A stretch of DNA of 64,000 nt from Thinopyrum elongatum (taxonomy: Eukaryota > Streptophyta > Magnoliopsida > Poales > Poaceae). This document shows, piece by piece, positions 34,140-47,236 of the stretch (the first letter of the stretch is position 1; every line of letters starts with the position of its first letter). A program made the translations under genes and the position numbers. The notes under the pieces are model-generated. The model made no database searches. It was not told the origin of the DNA and saw only the letters and a program-made list of their open reading frames with translations. The stretch spans positions 31,709,996 through 31,773,995 of the forward strand of contig CM022299.1 of assembly GCA_011799875.1 (NCBI GenBank), written 5' to 3'.

Positions 34140-37100
34140 ATGCACTTTACACCAGTGGCACACCGGTGTAAATATGCTTCGCTTGTGGTATAGCCTGATG
34201 TCCAACGGATCTGACGACTTCAGCTCCGTGTGTATCTTTGCATATCCTCACATTTTCACGCTTTCACAAAATTCATATTTTGTGTGGACTTGGCTTTGTA
34301 TGTATGTGAATCACAGGTCGAACCTGGATTCCTCAGACTGAGTTACGGAGCAACTACCTGCAATAGTGTCCCATTGACAAAAGCCATCTTGGAACCATAC
34401 TAAGTTCATGAATGAACTATATGATTCAACATCTTCTTTGTCGCATTAAAAGCGGCAACATACTTCGCCCCTGTTATAGAATTCGCCACGGTAACTTGTT
34501 TGGAACAATTTCCAACTATCGTGCCACCATATTGTGTATTGCACAAAACCCTTAACTTAAATCGAAAATCGCTTGGAGCACGGATGAAGACTGTATCGAT
34601 GTAACCTTTTACAACGAACTCTTCATGATCTCTGCTTGCGAGAAAACATGTCATCAGTGCTACTATAGTACTCAATGACCCTTTTTCACTGTTGTCCCAT
34701 GATCAGTACTTTTGATCACTTTGGTATCTATACTCGCAACAACTTTGGGAGTATTGGACATATCTGGTTGTTTTTACATACCATGGAATACATGATTAAT
34801 CCAAACACAAGAGTGTGTGGAATCTCCATCATGTATTTTGCTCATCAGTGTTTTGGGACACGGAGTCTTGCAAAAACTCTTTCCATGTGACTTCGGCAAG
34901 AATCACTCCTTGACGTTTTTAATGCTAAAAGGTTTTAGCATCTTGTCAATATGTATCTTTTCTCAGCCCTATTAGGTAAATCTATCTCCATAGATCATCA
35001 TGCCTAATATAAAGGCTATTTAGCCCAAGCACTTCATTGAAAAACTATTTTCAAATGAAGTCCTAATTCGTGTCAAGAATTTTAAGTCCAATTAACAATG
35101 TGTCAAGCACACAAGGTTTTTAGAAATTTTATTATGCTCCCACTTACTTTCTTGAATCACAAGCATCTTCGTTACCCATTGATGAAGTCAAACCCTTTTG
35201 ACCATTTCATCAAAACACGAAGATTCCAACTCCATTTTGCTCTCTTCTGTTCATCGCTGGAACTCTGAAGTTTGCAAACTTACTAGCATCCTCTGGATCG
35301 ACAAATTACTTTGGACTGTATCACATACAAGTCCTAGGTTTTATTTCCATCAGATAGAAATCCTTTTGTCATCCATGTTTCATATCTCATGATTGAAATA
35401 TGTCTTAATTGCTAGTTCAACCCGAACCGACTTTAAGCATCGCTACGGTGAGACAATCTCATCGTAGTCAACTCCTTGAACTTGTTATTGCAACAAGTCG
35501 AGCTTTATGGATAAAACATTTTTATCCGGATCAGTTTTAAGTTCCATAAATATTCATTAGACTCTAAGTCTTCCGAAGGGTGTATCAAGGTTTTAATCTT
35601 GAATCACTTATATGGAAACTAACTCGGATTGTATTGGCATTTAGCCAATTATGGAGTCAGGGCCCATCAATGCTTCCTTGTGTATTGTAGGTATACTGTT
35701 GTCTAACAACAATATCTCATTTGCGCACCTGAGAGGTTTGCACGAGCCTTGCCCACGTGGTTCAGCTGCAAGTTCGATCGAAGTCCATACATTTTATTGT
35801 AGAGACTTCCGTATCAGTCGCAGTAGGAAACTCTGGAATCACTTCCAAGGTCTCTTTCCTTTGAACTGATGACGAAGATACTATTTATCCCATCGAGTTG
35901 CATTGTTCTCCCACTCACCTTTTTGAAAGAACCATTTTCTTCAAAAAGCATACCGTTCTTTGTGGCAAACCTATTTGCCTCGGTATAGTGAGGGAGGAAT
36001 ACCCAATGACTTGGGATAACCTACAAAGTAGCACTTGTCTGATTTGGAATAGGTTTGTAACCTTTTACACAAGCCCCATATTCCAAATGTTAAGAAAAGA
36101 TATGACATGGTTGGGCATACCATACCATGGTGTCATTTCAACAGACCCTGATGGAGCTCTTTTCAGTGTAAAAGCGGCAGTCTCTAAAGCATCACCTTTT
36201 AAAAGGGATAATGGCAAATTTATTTATGTCATCTTTGATCTTACCATGTCATAAATGGTTCCACTCACAGTGGTGTTCCGGGAGGTGTAAGTTATGAAAC
36301 TCTTTTCACAACTCATCAGACATTCGCTAAACTTGTAACTCAAAAATTTCTTTCTGCAATCGAATTGTAGAAACATAATTTTCTTGTTACAATAACTTCT
36401 ACTTCATATTTGAAAACCTTTCGAATGATTTCAAAAGATCCAGACTTACGTCTCATCAAGTAAATATCCATATATCTACTTGAGTCATTTCTAAAGATAG
36501 ATAAATCCACTACTTGCAACAACATTTATTGAACTACACACATCAAAATGTATGATCACCAATAAGTTTGTTGCTCATTCCTTATGGCCTGTGAACGGTA
36601 TTTCAGTCACTTCACTTTTCGGAGGAAAGTTGCAAGTGTCAGATGATTCAAAATCAAATGACTTCAAAATCCATCATAATGGAATTTTCCATGCGGGTTT
36701 CTCCAATGTGACCAAATGCAGTGCCACACTTGTGTGGTATTCTTTTAGTCTTGCGACATTTAGCGTCAGTGTTATGGATGTATCATATTACCATCAATAT
36801 TCATAACATACGTCCCATCTGGATGGAAGCATGGCCCTTCATGTTATTCATAATACTGAACAACAATTGTTCTTTTATGAACAACCCTTTTGCAACAAAC
36901 ATTTTGCAATGGGCTAGAGTGTATGAAACTCTAAAATGAATTATGAAAGTAAATCTAGAGGTAATATATTAATATCATTATTCATAACATACATCTCATT
37001 CTCAATGAAAGTATGGCCCTTATGTTATTCATAACTTCGAACATCAAAAGTTCTCTTATGAACAACCTTCTTGCAAGATACCTTATGCAATGGGCTAGAG

Positions 37101-38002
37101 TTTGTGAAACTCTAAATGAATTATGAAAATGAATACAGACGGTAATACACCGATGGAAGGTATAGTAACATTTACTATGTTCCCTGTGTATACCTAAACC
37201 TCATTCCTGGCTAGTCTTTCAGGCCATAGTAGTTCTTACATCGAGTTGCAACAGAATGCAATCGAGCGGGTATCTTTGTGATTAACTCACAATACCCAAG
37301 AATTAGTGATTAACATGTTTAACCATAATTCCCAAGAACTATATCTTTGACCAGCCTTCTATACATCAAAAACTTGCATGACATTCATACATGAGCTGGA
37401 TATTCCAGTCTTCTTTCTTTTTGCCTTTATACTTCTAACAGTTTAACTTTTAGTATTTCTCCTACTCTCAGAAGCACCCAACTTAAGAGTGGCGTTAGCC
37501 CTGGACTTCCTAGGCGTGAAAGTTTCACTAACACCCTTCGGACACTTCCATTATCTTTAAGTTGTTGTTTTATTCACCTTTCATCATATGACAGGCGTTC
37601 TACTGGATCCCTCTCTTATCAGTCTAATGCATAGTAAACTCCTTTACTAATAGTTTGCAAACAAACATTGCTTTGGATATCTCATATCTTTTAGCCTTTG
37701 TCTGTCTCTGAAAATGATTTTCAGATTCCATGAATATCACATAACTATCCAAACTTTCGAAGTTCAGGTCTATGGAAGCAAATGTATTGCACTTGACTGA
37801 AACGGAATTCTAGCTTTTGGATCGAAGGACGAGAGTCACATGATCCATAGCATAAGCGAGAGAATACCAAAGTATGCGATAGGACAAAGTCCTTCTCGGC
37901 ACTCTTGAGGACAATCCTCACATTACGTTACCAACCGTAAAGTTTTAACCAGATATTTAACAGCTATTCAATTTTAATAGGGAAGGTGGAAACACGAGCC
38001 AT
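34140..38002 (-). pseudogene. Copia gag-pol remnant, heavily decayed
   Basis: On the minus strand, gag would begin at ATG 38002 (ATGGCTCGTGTTTCCACC) and meets a stop within about 16 codons. Integrase-like text survives at 36525-36340 (SSRYMDIYLMRRKSGSFEII). A reverse-transcriptase equivalent lies around 35540-35390, and RNase H-like text at 34675-34406 (KQVTVANSITGAKYVAAFNA). Frames change repeatedly and stops are frequent. No function remains. Confidence 0.8.
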
Positions 38003-39382
38003 TATTCTACAACTATTATGCAAATCACACTTTAGACACTGTTCAAAATTAATTGCACCGAGAATTAAACAGGTTAATTCAACAGTGCTCTCCCACTCAA
38101 ATCAATATCTCTCATAATTGATTGTGAGCGATTCAAGATCCATATTACAATTCAACGCCAAGGATGTGTCCATCTCAAGTGACGAAAATTGCAATCGGTA
38201 GGCCAACTTGCCAATCACATCTCTATGTGACTCTTGTTCATCTTTCGATGGGTGTGTTCCGAGCTCAGGACGCTCCTCCAGAACGTCAAGACAACCAAGT
38301 GATCTTGCTGCGAGGTCTCAACTCACCCGCCTCACACTTCCCTAATCGTTCGCACCCATGTGTCCATGTGATGCCCCGAAAAGTTAGGTGCCGTGACGGT
38401 GCTACACTTGGGAGAACACTAACTACTTGATATTTTTGTGAGAGATCACCCTAATAAAAGCGACTACCGCGCAATCAAAAAGGGTGCATCATAAGGGATA
38501 AACATCTCAGGCAATTCATAATAGCATGATATGGTATAGCCCTTTCTGACGGAGAAGTCTTGTATTTCTTCGTCTTCGGCATTCGCGTCGGTGTTCACCT
38601 TCGCGAAGATTTCCACCACCTTGTCGATGCACCAGATAATATTGCTATCTCTATAGCTAATAAAATAATGCATTACAACAAGGTTGACACGCAGGTCATT
38701 TAAAGTGCAATCATATGGCTCCAGCCATCATGCCGAATCATGACACGCAGGTCAATAAATTTACATTATATAGTCATCTCATACATAATCAAATTATTAT
38801 GAGCACTGCTATACCACATCATATGCACATGCAAACCCTCCTGCAAAACCAAGTTAGACGCCTCTAATCGGTTCATGCAAAAACTTGTTTTACGTGGCTT
38901 CTAAGGTTTCGAAACAAACCGAAGCTACCAACGTCCATCATCAAGTATGATAATTCAAGTCGCTAGATTAACTTTCCAGGGTGTATGAAAACCGAGATAA
39001 TAAAATCTTGAGCCCCATACTAAACTTCGTCATACGCATGACCCCCGTGCAGATCATATCTGCATTGCCCTTTTGTCTGCGAAATTTCATCTTTCCTTTT
39101 AACTACGGTGGAATTCAATGAACTGTTAGCACTTCGTTGATCAATCAGGATCGCGGATTGCCAAAACTTTGAAACTCCACCATACTGTTATCAAGATCAG
39201 AAATATGCAAATTCCAGGGAAGCAACAAGAACATCGGGTAACAGATTTCATCTGCTACCCGCACAAATAATTTTCAGTAATAGAACTCATCTACTACCTA
39301 ATTATATTGTGCAACACCCATACATCTCTATGTATTCTAGATCGCAACCTGCATCTACGCATAGCACGGCTCATGATGCCAC
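38003..39382 (-). other. Leader of the GGCAT-flanked copia
   Basis: This is non-coding sequence between the 5' LTR and gag in minus orientation. The primer site (39381-39368) lies next to the LTR. Parts match the leader of the other BARE-like copies in outline. Confidence 0.7.
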
Positions 39383-41555
39383 TGTAGGGTAACGCAGCAG
39401 AAAACAAAAATTTTCCGCCCTACGCACCAGCCCAGGACCACTATGGAGACTGCATACAAGGTTTGATCATGTTCGTTACCGACTCGTAGCGCAGCGGAAG
39501 TAGAGTCGATGACGATCGGCGGTGCAGATCCCCGCAGCTAGGATTTACAACCTCCCAACCGCGAGGATGTATACCCTCGTCTTCCCTTCGGATAGCCCTC
39601 CGGGAGGCGGTCGAACAGTCCCCCGGACGATGTCGCGGACAGCCCTTCGGGAGGACCTTCGAAACTCGAATGGTCACTCGGACAGCCCTTCGGGAGGACT
39701 CACAGAACTCGGACCGTCACTTGGACAGCCCTTCGGGAGGCACTCTCGAACAGCCCCTCGGGCACTAAGATCGAAGCTACGACCTCTCTACAGAGTTGCA
39801 CACATACGGTGTCACCTATCCGGCAGGGCTTCGCCGTCCAGAACTAGTTCCTGCCGGAACCCAGACAGCCTTTCGGCTCTACAAAACTCTTTTCGTGGGA
39901 GGGAGAGAGAAGCCAGATAACATCTTGGCATGTGTATGAGAGCAAGGGATGGGGAGAATGGCAGCCCCTTCTCCTCCTTTTATAGGCCAAGGCAAGGGGT
40001 GGGGTGGGATGTTGAAATACCAAAATACCCAAGCTTTATGTCACACATGAAAGGGCATAATGGTAACACAAGGGGGGCACCAAGGGAACACCACCATGGC
40101 AGCCCTTGGGCCGGCCCACACCTTGTCTCCCCATGGGGGAGGGCCCCCCCAACAAGCCACCAACATGTCTCCATGAAACATGCATGCTCCCTAGACAAAA
40201 AGCCACCAAACATGCAACCCCCGATTCGTGGGATCTTGTCCCCTCGCGCTGAGACAAGATGTTTTCCGCGAAACTTTTTCTGAAAAATTCCAAAAAGTCC
40301 CAGAACATTTCCGGCACCCTCTAAAATTATTCTAGGCATGATCCGAAACATTTTCGATGCGGTGGTTTTCATCAGCGGAAAGCATTAACAGCGGTTACGG
40401 CAGTTTCGGAACATTTCCGGTTTTTCTCTCCGAAAATTCCCAGAAGTTCCCAGACCAATTCTGGCATCCTCTGAAAATTTCCAGGCGGTGCCGAAACCCT
40501 TTTTGACCAAATAATATATTCCGAAACAACTTTTCGGTTTTACCGAAACTCTTTCGGTGTTCTCTCTCTCGGAACTCTTCCGTTGTCTCCGAAACATTTT
40601 CGGTGACTTTCTCTCAGACTCCCTGTCTAGCGTTCAACAGATAGATGACCCTTAAGCGTGTGACCCTATAGGTTCGGTGAAGTATAGACATGACCGGAAC
40701 ACTTTCCGATCAATGATCAGCATCGGAGCCGTGGACACCCATATTGACCCCTATACCCACATGAATGAATATTCGAGTGAACCTCCAGTTGCCGTGTGCT
40801 ATTCCTGTTGCTTCGCGATATGTTACAAATACCCGAGGTGAGACATGTTGGCATTCCCGTGGATCAACAACTTGTCCACTATGCTAGTTACCTCGTTACC
40901 GGTATTGTTCTCTTTTCTCGTTACCGTGTTCCGGCATCCCCGTGATCAAATCACAAAGTGTCTGGCCAGACGATGATGGATACCGTAACACCAAGAGGGC
41001 CCAGAGATATCTCTCCATCGTCGGAGGAGCAAATCCCAATCTTGAGCTATCAAGTTACTTGACATACTTTCCCATGAACCCGTAAGCCGCCGTAATAGCC
41101 ATCCAGTTACGGATGACGTTTAACAAACCCCAAAGTTCATGAATCAAGCATGAAGAAACTCGATACTCTCATGGTCTGAGGAATCATGCAAACATTAACC
41201 ATCTCTGTGTTATTAACCATAAACTTGTGACGAATGTATCTCATAGCATAACATCAATTCGGGTCGATTCAACACAAATGTTCTACTAACATTGTGCCCT
41301 CAAAGTTGCTGGCATAGACATGCCCATGATCAGGAAAACAGAACCATCATGCAACACTTGAGCTAGTCTTAGAGGCTAGACTAGGAATACATTTTACCGT
41401 TTATTATTCCACACATGCATATGAGTCTTCCTCTGAGCCTCGTTTTATTTGCAGACTCGAGAACCATAGCAGTTATAGCATGGAACATAAACCTAATTAT
41501 GAACACGGAGATAAATAATAACATTTATTATTGCCTCTAGGGCATATCTCCTACA
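39383..41555 (-). repeat. 5' LTR of the GGCAT-flanked copia (2173 bp)
   Basis: The outer parts match 32088-34098 closely. The block from about 39915 to 40590, which holds the minus-sense TATA (CCTATAAAAGG near 39977) and the sequence upstream of it, is different in content and longer. Confidence 0.9.
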
Positions 41556-41560
41556 GGCAT

Positions 41561-41588
41561 TGTGGAGTAATAAGTAGATGATGGGTTG
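41561..41588 (+). repeat. Gypsy-type LTR fragment, part 2
   Basis: tgtggagtaataagtagatg followed by atgggttg continues the LTR broken at 32087 and ends against the Athila-like LTR at 41589. Confidence 0.7.
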
Positions 41589-43146
41589 TGCTACTTCTTG
41601 AGCTTGCGTTGGTTTTCCCTTGAAGAGGAAAGGGTGATGCAGCAAAGTAGAGATAAGTATTTCCCTTAGTTGAGAACCAAGGTATCAATCCGGTAGGAGG
41701 AACACACAAGTCTCGAATAATTGCACCTACACAAACAAATAAATACTTGCACCCAACGTGATAAAGGGGTTGTCAATCCCTTCACAGTTACTTGCAAGGA
41801 TGAGATCTGATAGTGATAGATATAAAAGATAAGTAAAAGTGCGAAATAAAATAAAAGTAAATAAATTGCAGCAAGGTATTTTTGTGTTTTTGATTTTATA
41901 GATCTGAAAATAATATGATAAAAGATAGACCCAGGGGCCATAGTTTTCACTAGAGGCTTCTCTCTTGAAAGAAAGCATACAATGGGTAAACAAATTACTG
42001 TTGAGCAATTGATAGAAAAGCGCATAGTTATGACGATATCTAAGGCAATGATCATGTATATAGGCATCACGTCCGTGACAAGTAAACCGACTCCTGCCTG
42101 CATCTACTACTATTACTCCACACATCGCCCGCTATCCAGCATGCATCTAGTGTATTAAGTTAAAAAGAACGGAGTAACGCCTTAAGCAAGATGACATGAT
42201 GTAGAGGGATAGATCCATTCAATATGAACAAACCCAATCTTTTTTATCCTTAATGGCAACAATACAGATACATGTCATGTCCCTTTCTGTCACTGGGATT
42301 GAGCACCGCAAGATTGAACCCATTACAAAGCACCTCTCCCATTGCAACAAAAATAAATCTAGTTGGCCAAACCAAATCAATAGATCGGAGAGAAATACAA
42401 AGCTATATAAATCATGCATAAAATAGTTCAGAAAAGACTCAAATAATATTCATAGATAATCTTATCATAAACCCACAATTCATCGGATCTCAACAAACAC
42501 ACTGCACAAGAAGATTACATCGAGTACATATTCAAGAACATCAAGGAGAACATTGTATTGAAGATCAAAGAGAGAGAAAGCCATTTAGCTACTAGCTATG
42601 GACCTGTAGGTCTGTGGTAAACTACTCAACATCATCGGAAGGGCAGCAAGGTTGATGTAGAAGCTCTCCGTGATCGAATCCCCCTCCGGCGGAGTACTGG
42701 AAAAGGTCCCCAGATGGGATCTCACGAAGACAGAAACTTGCGATGGCCGAAAAGTATTTTCGGTGTGCCCTCTAGTCTACGGGGAATATTTGGGTATTTA
42801 TAGAATAAATATTAGGGTTGGAAGTGCCACGGGGTCCCCACAAGCTTAGCCCCCCCCCCCCGAGGAGCGCCCCCTGAGCTTGTGGCCATCCCGTGGCTCT
42901 TCTGGCCTCCTCCCGAAGCTTCCAGGGTGTCTTGTGGTCCAAGAAAAATCTTCAAAAAGTTTTGTTCCGTTTGGACTCCGTTTAGTATTGATTTTCTGTA
43001 AAGACAAAAACAAGGAAAAAAACAACAACTGACACTGGGCACTGGGTTAATAGGTTAGCCCCAAAAAATGATATGAAATAGCATAATAATGCATATAAAA
43101 ATCCACGATTGATAATATAATATATAGATACGTTGGAGACGTATCA
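41589..43146 (-). repeat. 3' LTR of the Athila-like element (1558 bp)
   Basis: Plus-strand ends are TGCTACTTCTTGAGC and GGAGACGTATCA. A minus-sense TATA (TCTATAAATACCC) lies near 42790-42802. A C run lies at about 42849-42861. Confidence 0.85.
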
Positions 43147-43734
43147 AGCACCCCCAAGCTTACTTCCTGCTCGTCCTCGAGTAGGTAAATGATAAAAACA
43201 GAATTTTTGATGTGGAATGTTATCTAACATGTTTAATCCACATGCATAAAAGTCTTATAATCTTGCAAGATAGTGGGATTAACATCAACTAAGGTCATGA
43301 CCTCTCCAAACCCACATTTATCAAAAAATTCATAAGATTGAACACTCTCCAAATATGTGGGATTGTTTTTACCTAAATTTCACGCTCTTCCAAACCCACT
43401 TTTAATATTATTTCAAACATTATTATCAATATCATATTCATCATAAGGTTTAAATAAATTTTCAAGATCATAAGAAACATTATCACCCCAATCACGATCA
43501 TTGCAATAAGTAGTAGACATAACAAAATTATCATACCCAAGCTTGTAACTTTGCATATCATTAGCACAATTGTCATTAGTAGAATTTGTAATAATATTAT
43601 TGTAATCATGCTTTTTATTCAAGGAGCTATCAAGTATGGGAGCAATAGCAATAATTTCATGTTTAACACAAGGAACTATAGCAAGTTCGTCTCCATATGC
43701 ATCATTAATATTGGCATCCTCGCCACAAGCATAG

Positions 43735-44183
43735 TGTCGGTGTCAAAACCGGCAGACCTCGGGGTAGGGGGTCTCGAGCTGTGGATCTAGGATCGATGGG
43801 TAACAAGGGACCACGAACACAGTGTTTACCCAGGTTCGGGCCCCTCGAAGAGGTAATACCCTACGTCTTGCTTGATTGTATTGATTGTATAACGTGGTTT
43901 ACAAAGTAGATCTTCCTCGAGATGAGTATGAGCTAAACCCTAGGCTACGGGCGTATGAAGATAGCTCTGTCCCTAATGACTACAACCCTCAGTTTATATA
44001 GACACCGATAGGGTTAGGGTTACCAAAGATAGATTACAACAAGAGGGAAAGAGATCTCGTCCACCCTTGACCTGGAGGGCACACCACGGCTTCACAGGTC
44101 TCCGGTCACCACACGGCTCCACCAGTCCAGCCCATATACAATGGGTCATCGCCCCGAGGACCCCTTAGTCCATGACTCCCTCA
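43735..44183 (-). mobile_element. Solo LTR (449 bp) with perfect TSD CATAG
   Basis: The element starts TGTCGGTGTCAAAACCGGC and ends GACTCCCTCA. CATAG lies at 43730-43734 and 44184-44188. The LTR type is that of a common Triticeae gypsy family (Fatima or Laura type, unverified). A minus-sense TATA (TCTATATAAAC) lies near 43994-44004. No internal sequence remains, so two LTRs recombined. It sits in the interior of the Athila-like element. Confidence 0.93.
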
Positions 44184-44439
44184 CATAGCAAGCACCAAAT
44201 TCATCACAAAGGGATATTTCAAGCGAATCAATGGGATCATATTATGTATATATTCATACATATCATTATTCTCTTCCAAAGCAGCAGACATTAGAAGCAT
44301 AGTTTTCATAGTATTATTGAAGTATGTCAAAATTTTCAGATTTGTAGAGAGTATCATCATACTTTTCAATCAAAGAAGCAACTTCATAGGCACCCTTAAA
44401 AGCAACAAATTCTTCAATTTGTTCGATATCATATTAACT

Positions 44440-44737
44440 ATAAACATCCTTCGCATAAGAAGATAAGATTTCATTGTCATTAAACTCACATAGATAGGGA
44501 AGGTGTTTTTTAGGGTTCTTAGAGCAACAAGTAAAATCATAAATTTCACATAGATTCCAAGCATAGCATAGTAAACAATTTATTTGTCTCCATAAGAGTC
44601 CCCTTTTGAGACAAATGATGACGCACAAAATGAGCATGCTCATCTAATGATTTTCCCTCAACTAAACTAGTTGGGGCTTCAGCACGAGCACAAATGGATT
44701 GAAGATGGTCCAAGTAGAAAACTTTAAGTGGATCCAT
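44440..44737 (-). pseudogene. Gag-like remnant of the Athila-like element
   Basis: From ATG 44737 the minus strand reads MDPLKVFYLDHLQSICARAE, then SLVEGKSLDEHAHFVRHHLS and GTLMETNKLFTMLCLES, and then degenerates into stops. It lies at the expected place for gag, just after the primer site. Similar-looking short ORFs follow at lower coordinates without a conserved domain. Confidence 0.5.
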
Positions 44738-44979
44738 AGTTATCTTTTTTTTTCTATTTTTGAATCATGACATGAAGACGATAAAAGCAAACAAACAAGC
44801 AAAAATAAAAAGGCAAACCGATTTTTTTTGTATTTTTGTAAAAAACTTTTTAGAAGTGGGGGAGATGAAAACGACAGGCAAATGGCAAATAATATAAATG
44901 CAAGGAGATGAAAGTTTATGCGTGGGTACTTGATAGATGTTGATGATGTCTCCCCGGCAATGGCGCCAGAAATTCTTCC

Positions 44980-46542
44980 TGCTACTTGTGAGCTACGTTG
45001 GGATTTCTCCGAAGAGGAGAGGATAATGCAGTACAGTTGAAATAAGTATTTTCCTCAGTTATGAAACCAAGGTTAAAAATCCAGTAGGAGAACCAAGCAA
45101 CACTATGTAAACAGCACCTGCTCACAAACAACAAATACTTGCGACCCAATGCATAGAGGGGTTGTCAATCCCTCAACGGTTATGAGCAAGATTAAATTGT
45201 ATAGGTTTTGATTGATAGATATAACTAAAATACAAAATAAAAGAAATAAAAGAAAATTGCAACAAGGTATTTTTGGTTTTAATATATGATAAAAAATAGA
45301 CCAGGGGGCCATACTTTTCACTAGAGGCTTCTCTCGAGAAAATAGCATACGGTGGGTAAACAAATTACTCTTGGGCAATTGACAGAAAAACAAATAATTA
45401 TGACGATATCCAAGGCAATTATTATGTATATAGGCATCACGTCTAATATTAGTAGACCGACTCCTGCCTGCATCTACTACTATTACTCCACACATCGACC
45501 GCTATCTAGCATGCATCTATTGTATTAACTTCATGGAAAAACGGAGTAATGCTTTAAGCAAGATTACATGAAGTAGACAAGATAAACTCACGTATGAATA
45601 AATCCCATCTTCTTACCCTTAATAGCAACGATATATACATGTCATGTCCCTTTCTGCCAATGAGATTGAGCACCGCAAGATCGAACCCATTACAAAGCAC
45701 CTCTACCCATGGCAAGATAAATCATTCTAGTTGGCCAAACCAAACAAATAAATCGGAGAAGAAATAGGAAGCTATAATAATCATGCATGAAAGAGTTAAG
45801 AGAAAACCCAAATAATATTCTTGGATAGATCTGATCATAAACTCACAACCAATCAAATCCCAACAAACACACTGCAAAAAGTCATTACATCAAATAGATC
45901 TCCAAGAACACCGAGGAGAACATTGTATTGAAGATCAAAATGAGAGAAGAAGCCATCTAGCTACTAACTACGGACCCGTAGGTCTATGGTAAACTACTCA
46001 CACATCATTGGACGGGCAGCAAGGATGATGAAGAACCCCTCCGTGATCGTTTTCCCCTCCAACAGAGTGCCGAAAAAGGCCTCTAGATTGGATCTCATGG
46101 TTCTGGAACTTGCGACAGCGGAAAAAGTATTTCTTGGACTTCCCTGTAGGTTTTGAGATTTTAGAGTATTTATATAGGCGGAGGTAGGTCAAACGGAGGG
46201 CTATGGGCCCCACTACCCACCAAGGCGCGCCAGAGGCCCCTGGCGCGCCCTGGTGCCTAGTGGGCCACTCCTCCATCTTCTTGTGGCTTCCAGAAGCTTC
46301 CAAGGTCTCTTATCACCAGAAAAAAATCTCCAAAAAGTTTCGTGGCATTTGGACTTCGTTTGGCACTGATATTCTGCAAAGCAAAAAACAAGCAAAAAAC
46401 AACAACTGGCACTAGGCACTAAGTTAGTAGGTTAGTCCCAAAAATGATATAAAGTTGCTTGTAAATGTATATAAAACATCCAAGATTGATAATATAATAG
46501 CATGGAACAATAAAAAATTATAGATACGTTGGAGACGTATCA
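44980..46542 (-). repeat. 5' LTR of the Athila-like element (1563 bp)
   Basis: Plus-strand ends are TGCTACTTGTGAGC and GGAGACGTATCA. The minus-sense TATA GCCTATATAAATAC lies near 46166-46179. It is visibly different from the partner LTR over much of its length. Confidence 0.85.
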
Positions 46543-46682
46543 TAGTCCGACATGTCGGCTAAGTCATCGATCGTGGCGACTAGGTGGGTGGTGGGTGGGA
46601 TGTTAATTTCCGTCGGCTTTAAGTCCGATCTTGTCGTAAACTACCGTCTGAGATAGACATACTCTGGATACGGTCGGGCATC

Positions 46683-46937
46683 TCATTTAGGTGAGAGAGT
46701 TCTTTGGCATTCATGGCCTGGCATATAGCTTGGTACGTCTTCGGCGTGGAGAGGATCCAAGGGAGAACCTAGATCCCGCGCCGAGGCCGACTCTAAGTCC
46801 GACACAGTTTCAGATATAGGGGTTGAGTCCGATCCCGGACAAGTGGTCAGGGGGAGATTGCCCCGAGCTGTGACGCCGGGGGTCTCCGGTGATGCCGGGG
46901 AGTCTGATCCGTCGTCCTCGAAGGAGATCGGTTCCAT
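46683..46937 (-). pseudogene. Gag N-terminal remnant of the truncated gypsy element
   Basis: From ATG 46937 the minus strand reads MEPISFEDDGSDSPASPETP, an acidic Ser/Pro-rich start, to a stop at 46683. Sense continues in another frame (MNAKELSHLNEMPDRI) toward the truncation. The position, just inside the leader, fits gag. Confidence 0.5.
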
Positions 46938-47236
46938 AGTCGAACCTCCGGCAACGGACAGATCCTCAACTCGGCCGGGTGTCCAGCCTGATAAGATGAG
47001 TTCGCCGTGAGAACCCGCGGTTTATTCTGGGCCTCCAAAGGTCACGATCTGACCTGGGGCGTAATTCTCGATGGAGGCCAGATGGCCAGTCGAATCGGCG
47101 CAGAAGATCATGCTGCCGAACACAATAAGTTGGTCGGGGACGTAAACGTTCCCGAGGCCGTTGCCGCAGTTGATCTGCAGATGAGCCATTGATCCTTGTT
47201 TCGATCTCATGGTGGAACTCTCAATGAAAGCACCAG

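Larger units (their letters stand above)
32088..41555 (-). mobile_element. Copia retrotransposon with perfect TSD GGCAT
   Basis: The element starts TGTAGGGGAACGCAGC and ends GGGCATATCTCCTACA. GGCAT lies at 32083-32087 and 41556-41560. In minus orientation the 5' LTR is 41555-39383, followed by a primer site (TGGCATCATGAGCC, 39381-39368). The purine tract AAGTGGGAGTC borders the 3' LTR (34098-32088). It belongs to the BARE-like copia group but to a different family from 6313-12987. The polyprotein is heavily decayed. Confidence 0.92.
41589..46542 (-). mobile_element. Athila-like gypsy element with unlike LTRs and unlike flanks
   Basis: Minus orientation: the 5' LTR is 46542-44980, then the primer site TGGCGCCATTGCCGGGGA (44967-44950; tRNA-Asp type, one change from 61161-61178), a short degenerate interior, a purine tract (AAGCTTGGGGG), and the 3' LTR 43146-41589. 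Both LTRs start TGATACGTCTCCAACGTATC in sense. The interior is only about 1.4 kb after removing the nested solo LTR, with gag scraps only, so it is non-autonomous (Sabrina-like is my best guess). The 5-bp flanks are ggttg on the left and tagtc on the right. Confidence 0.8.
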
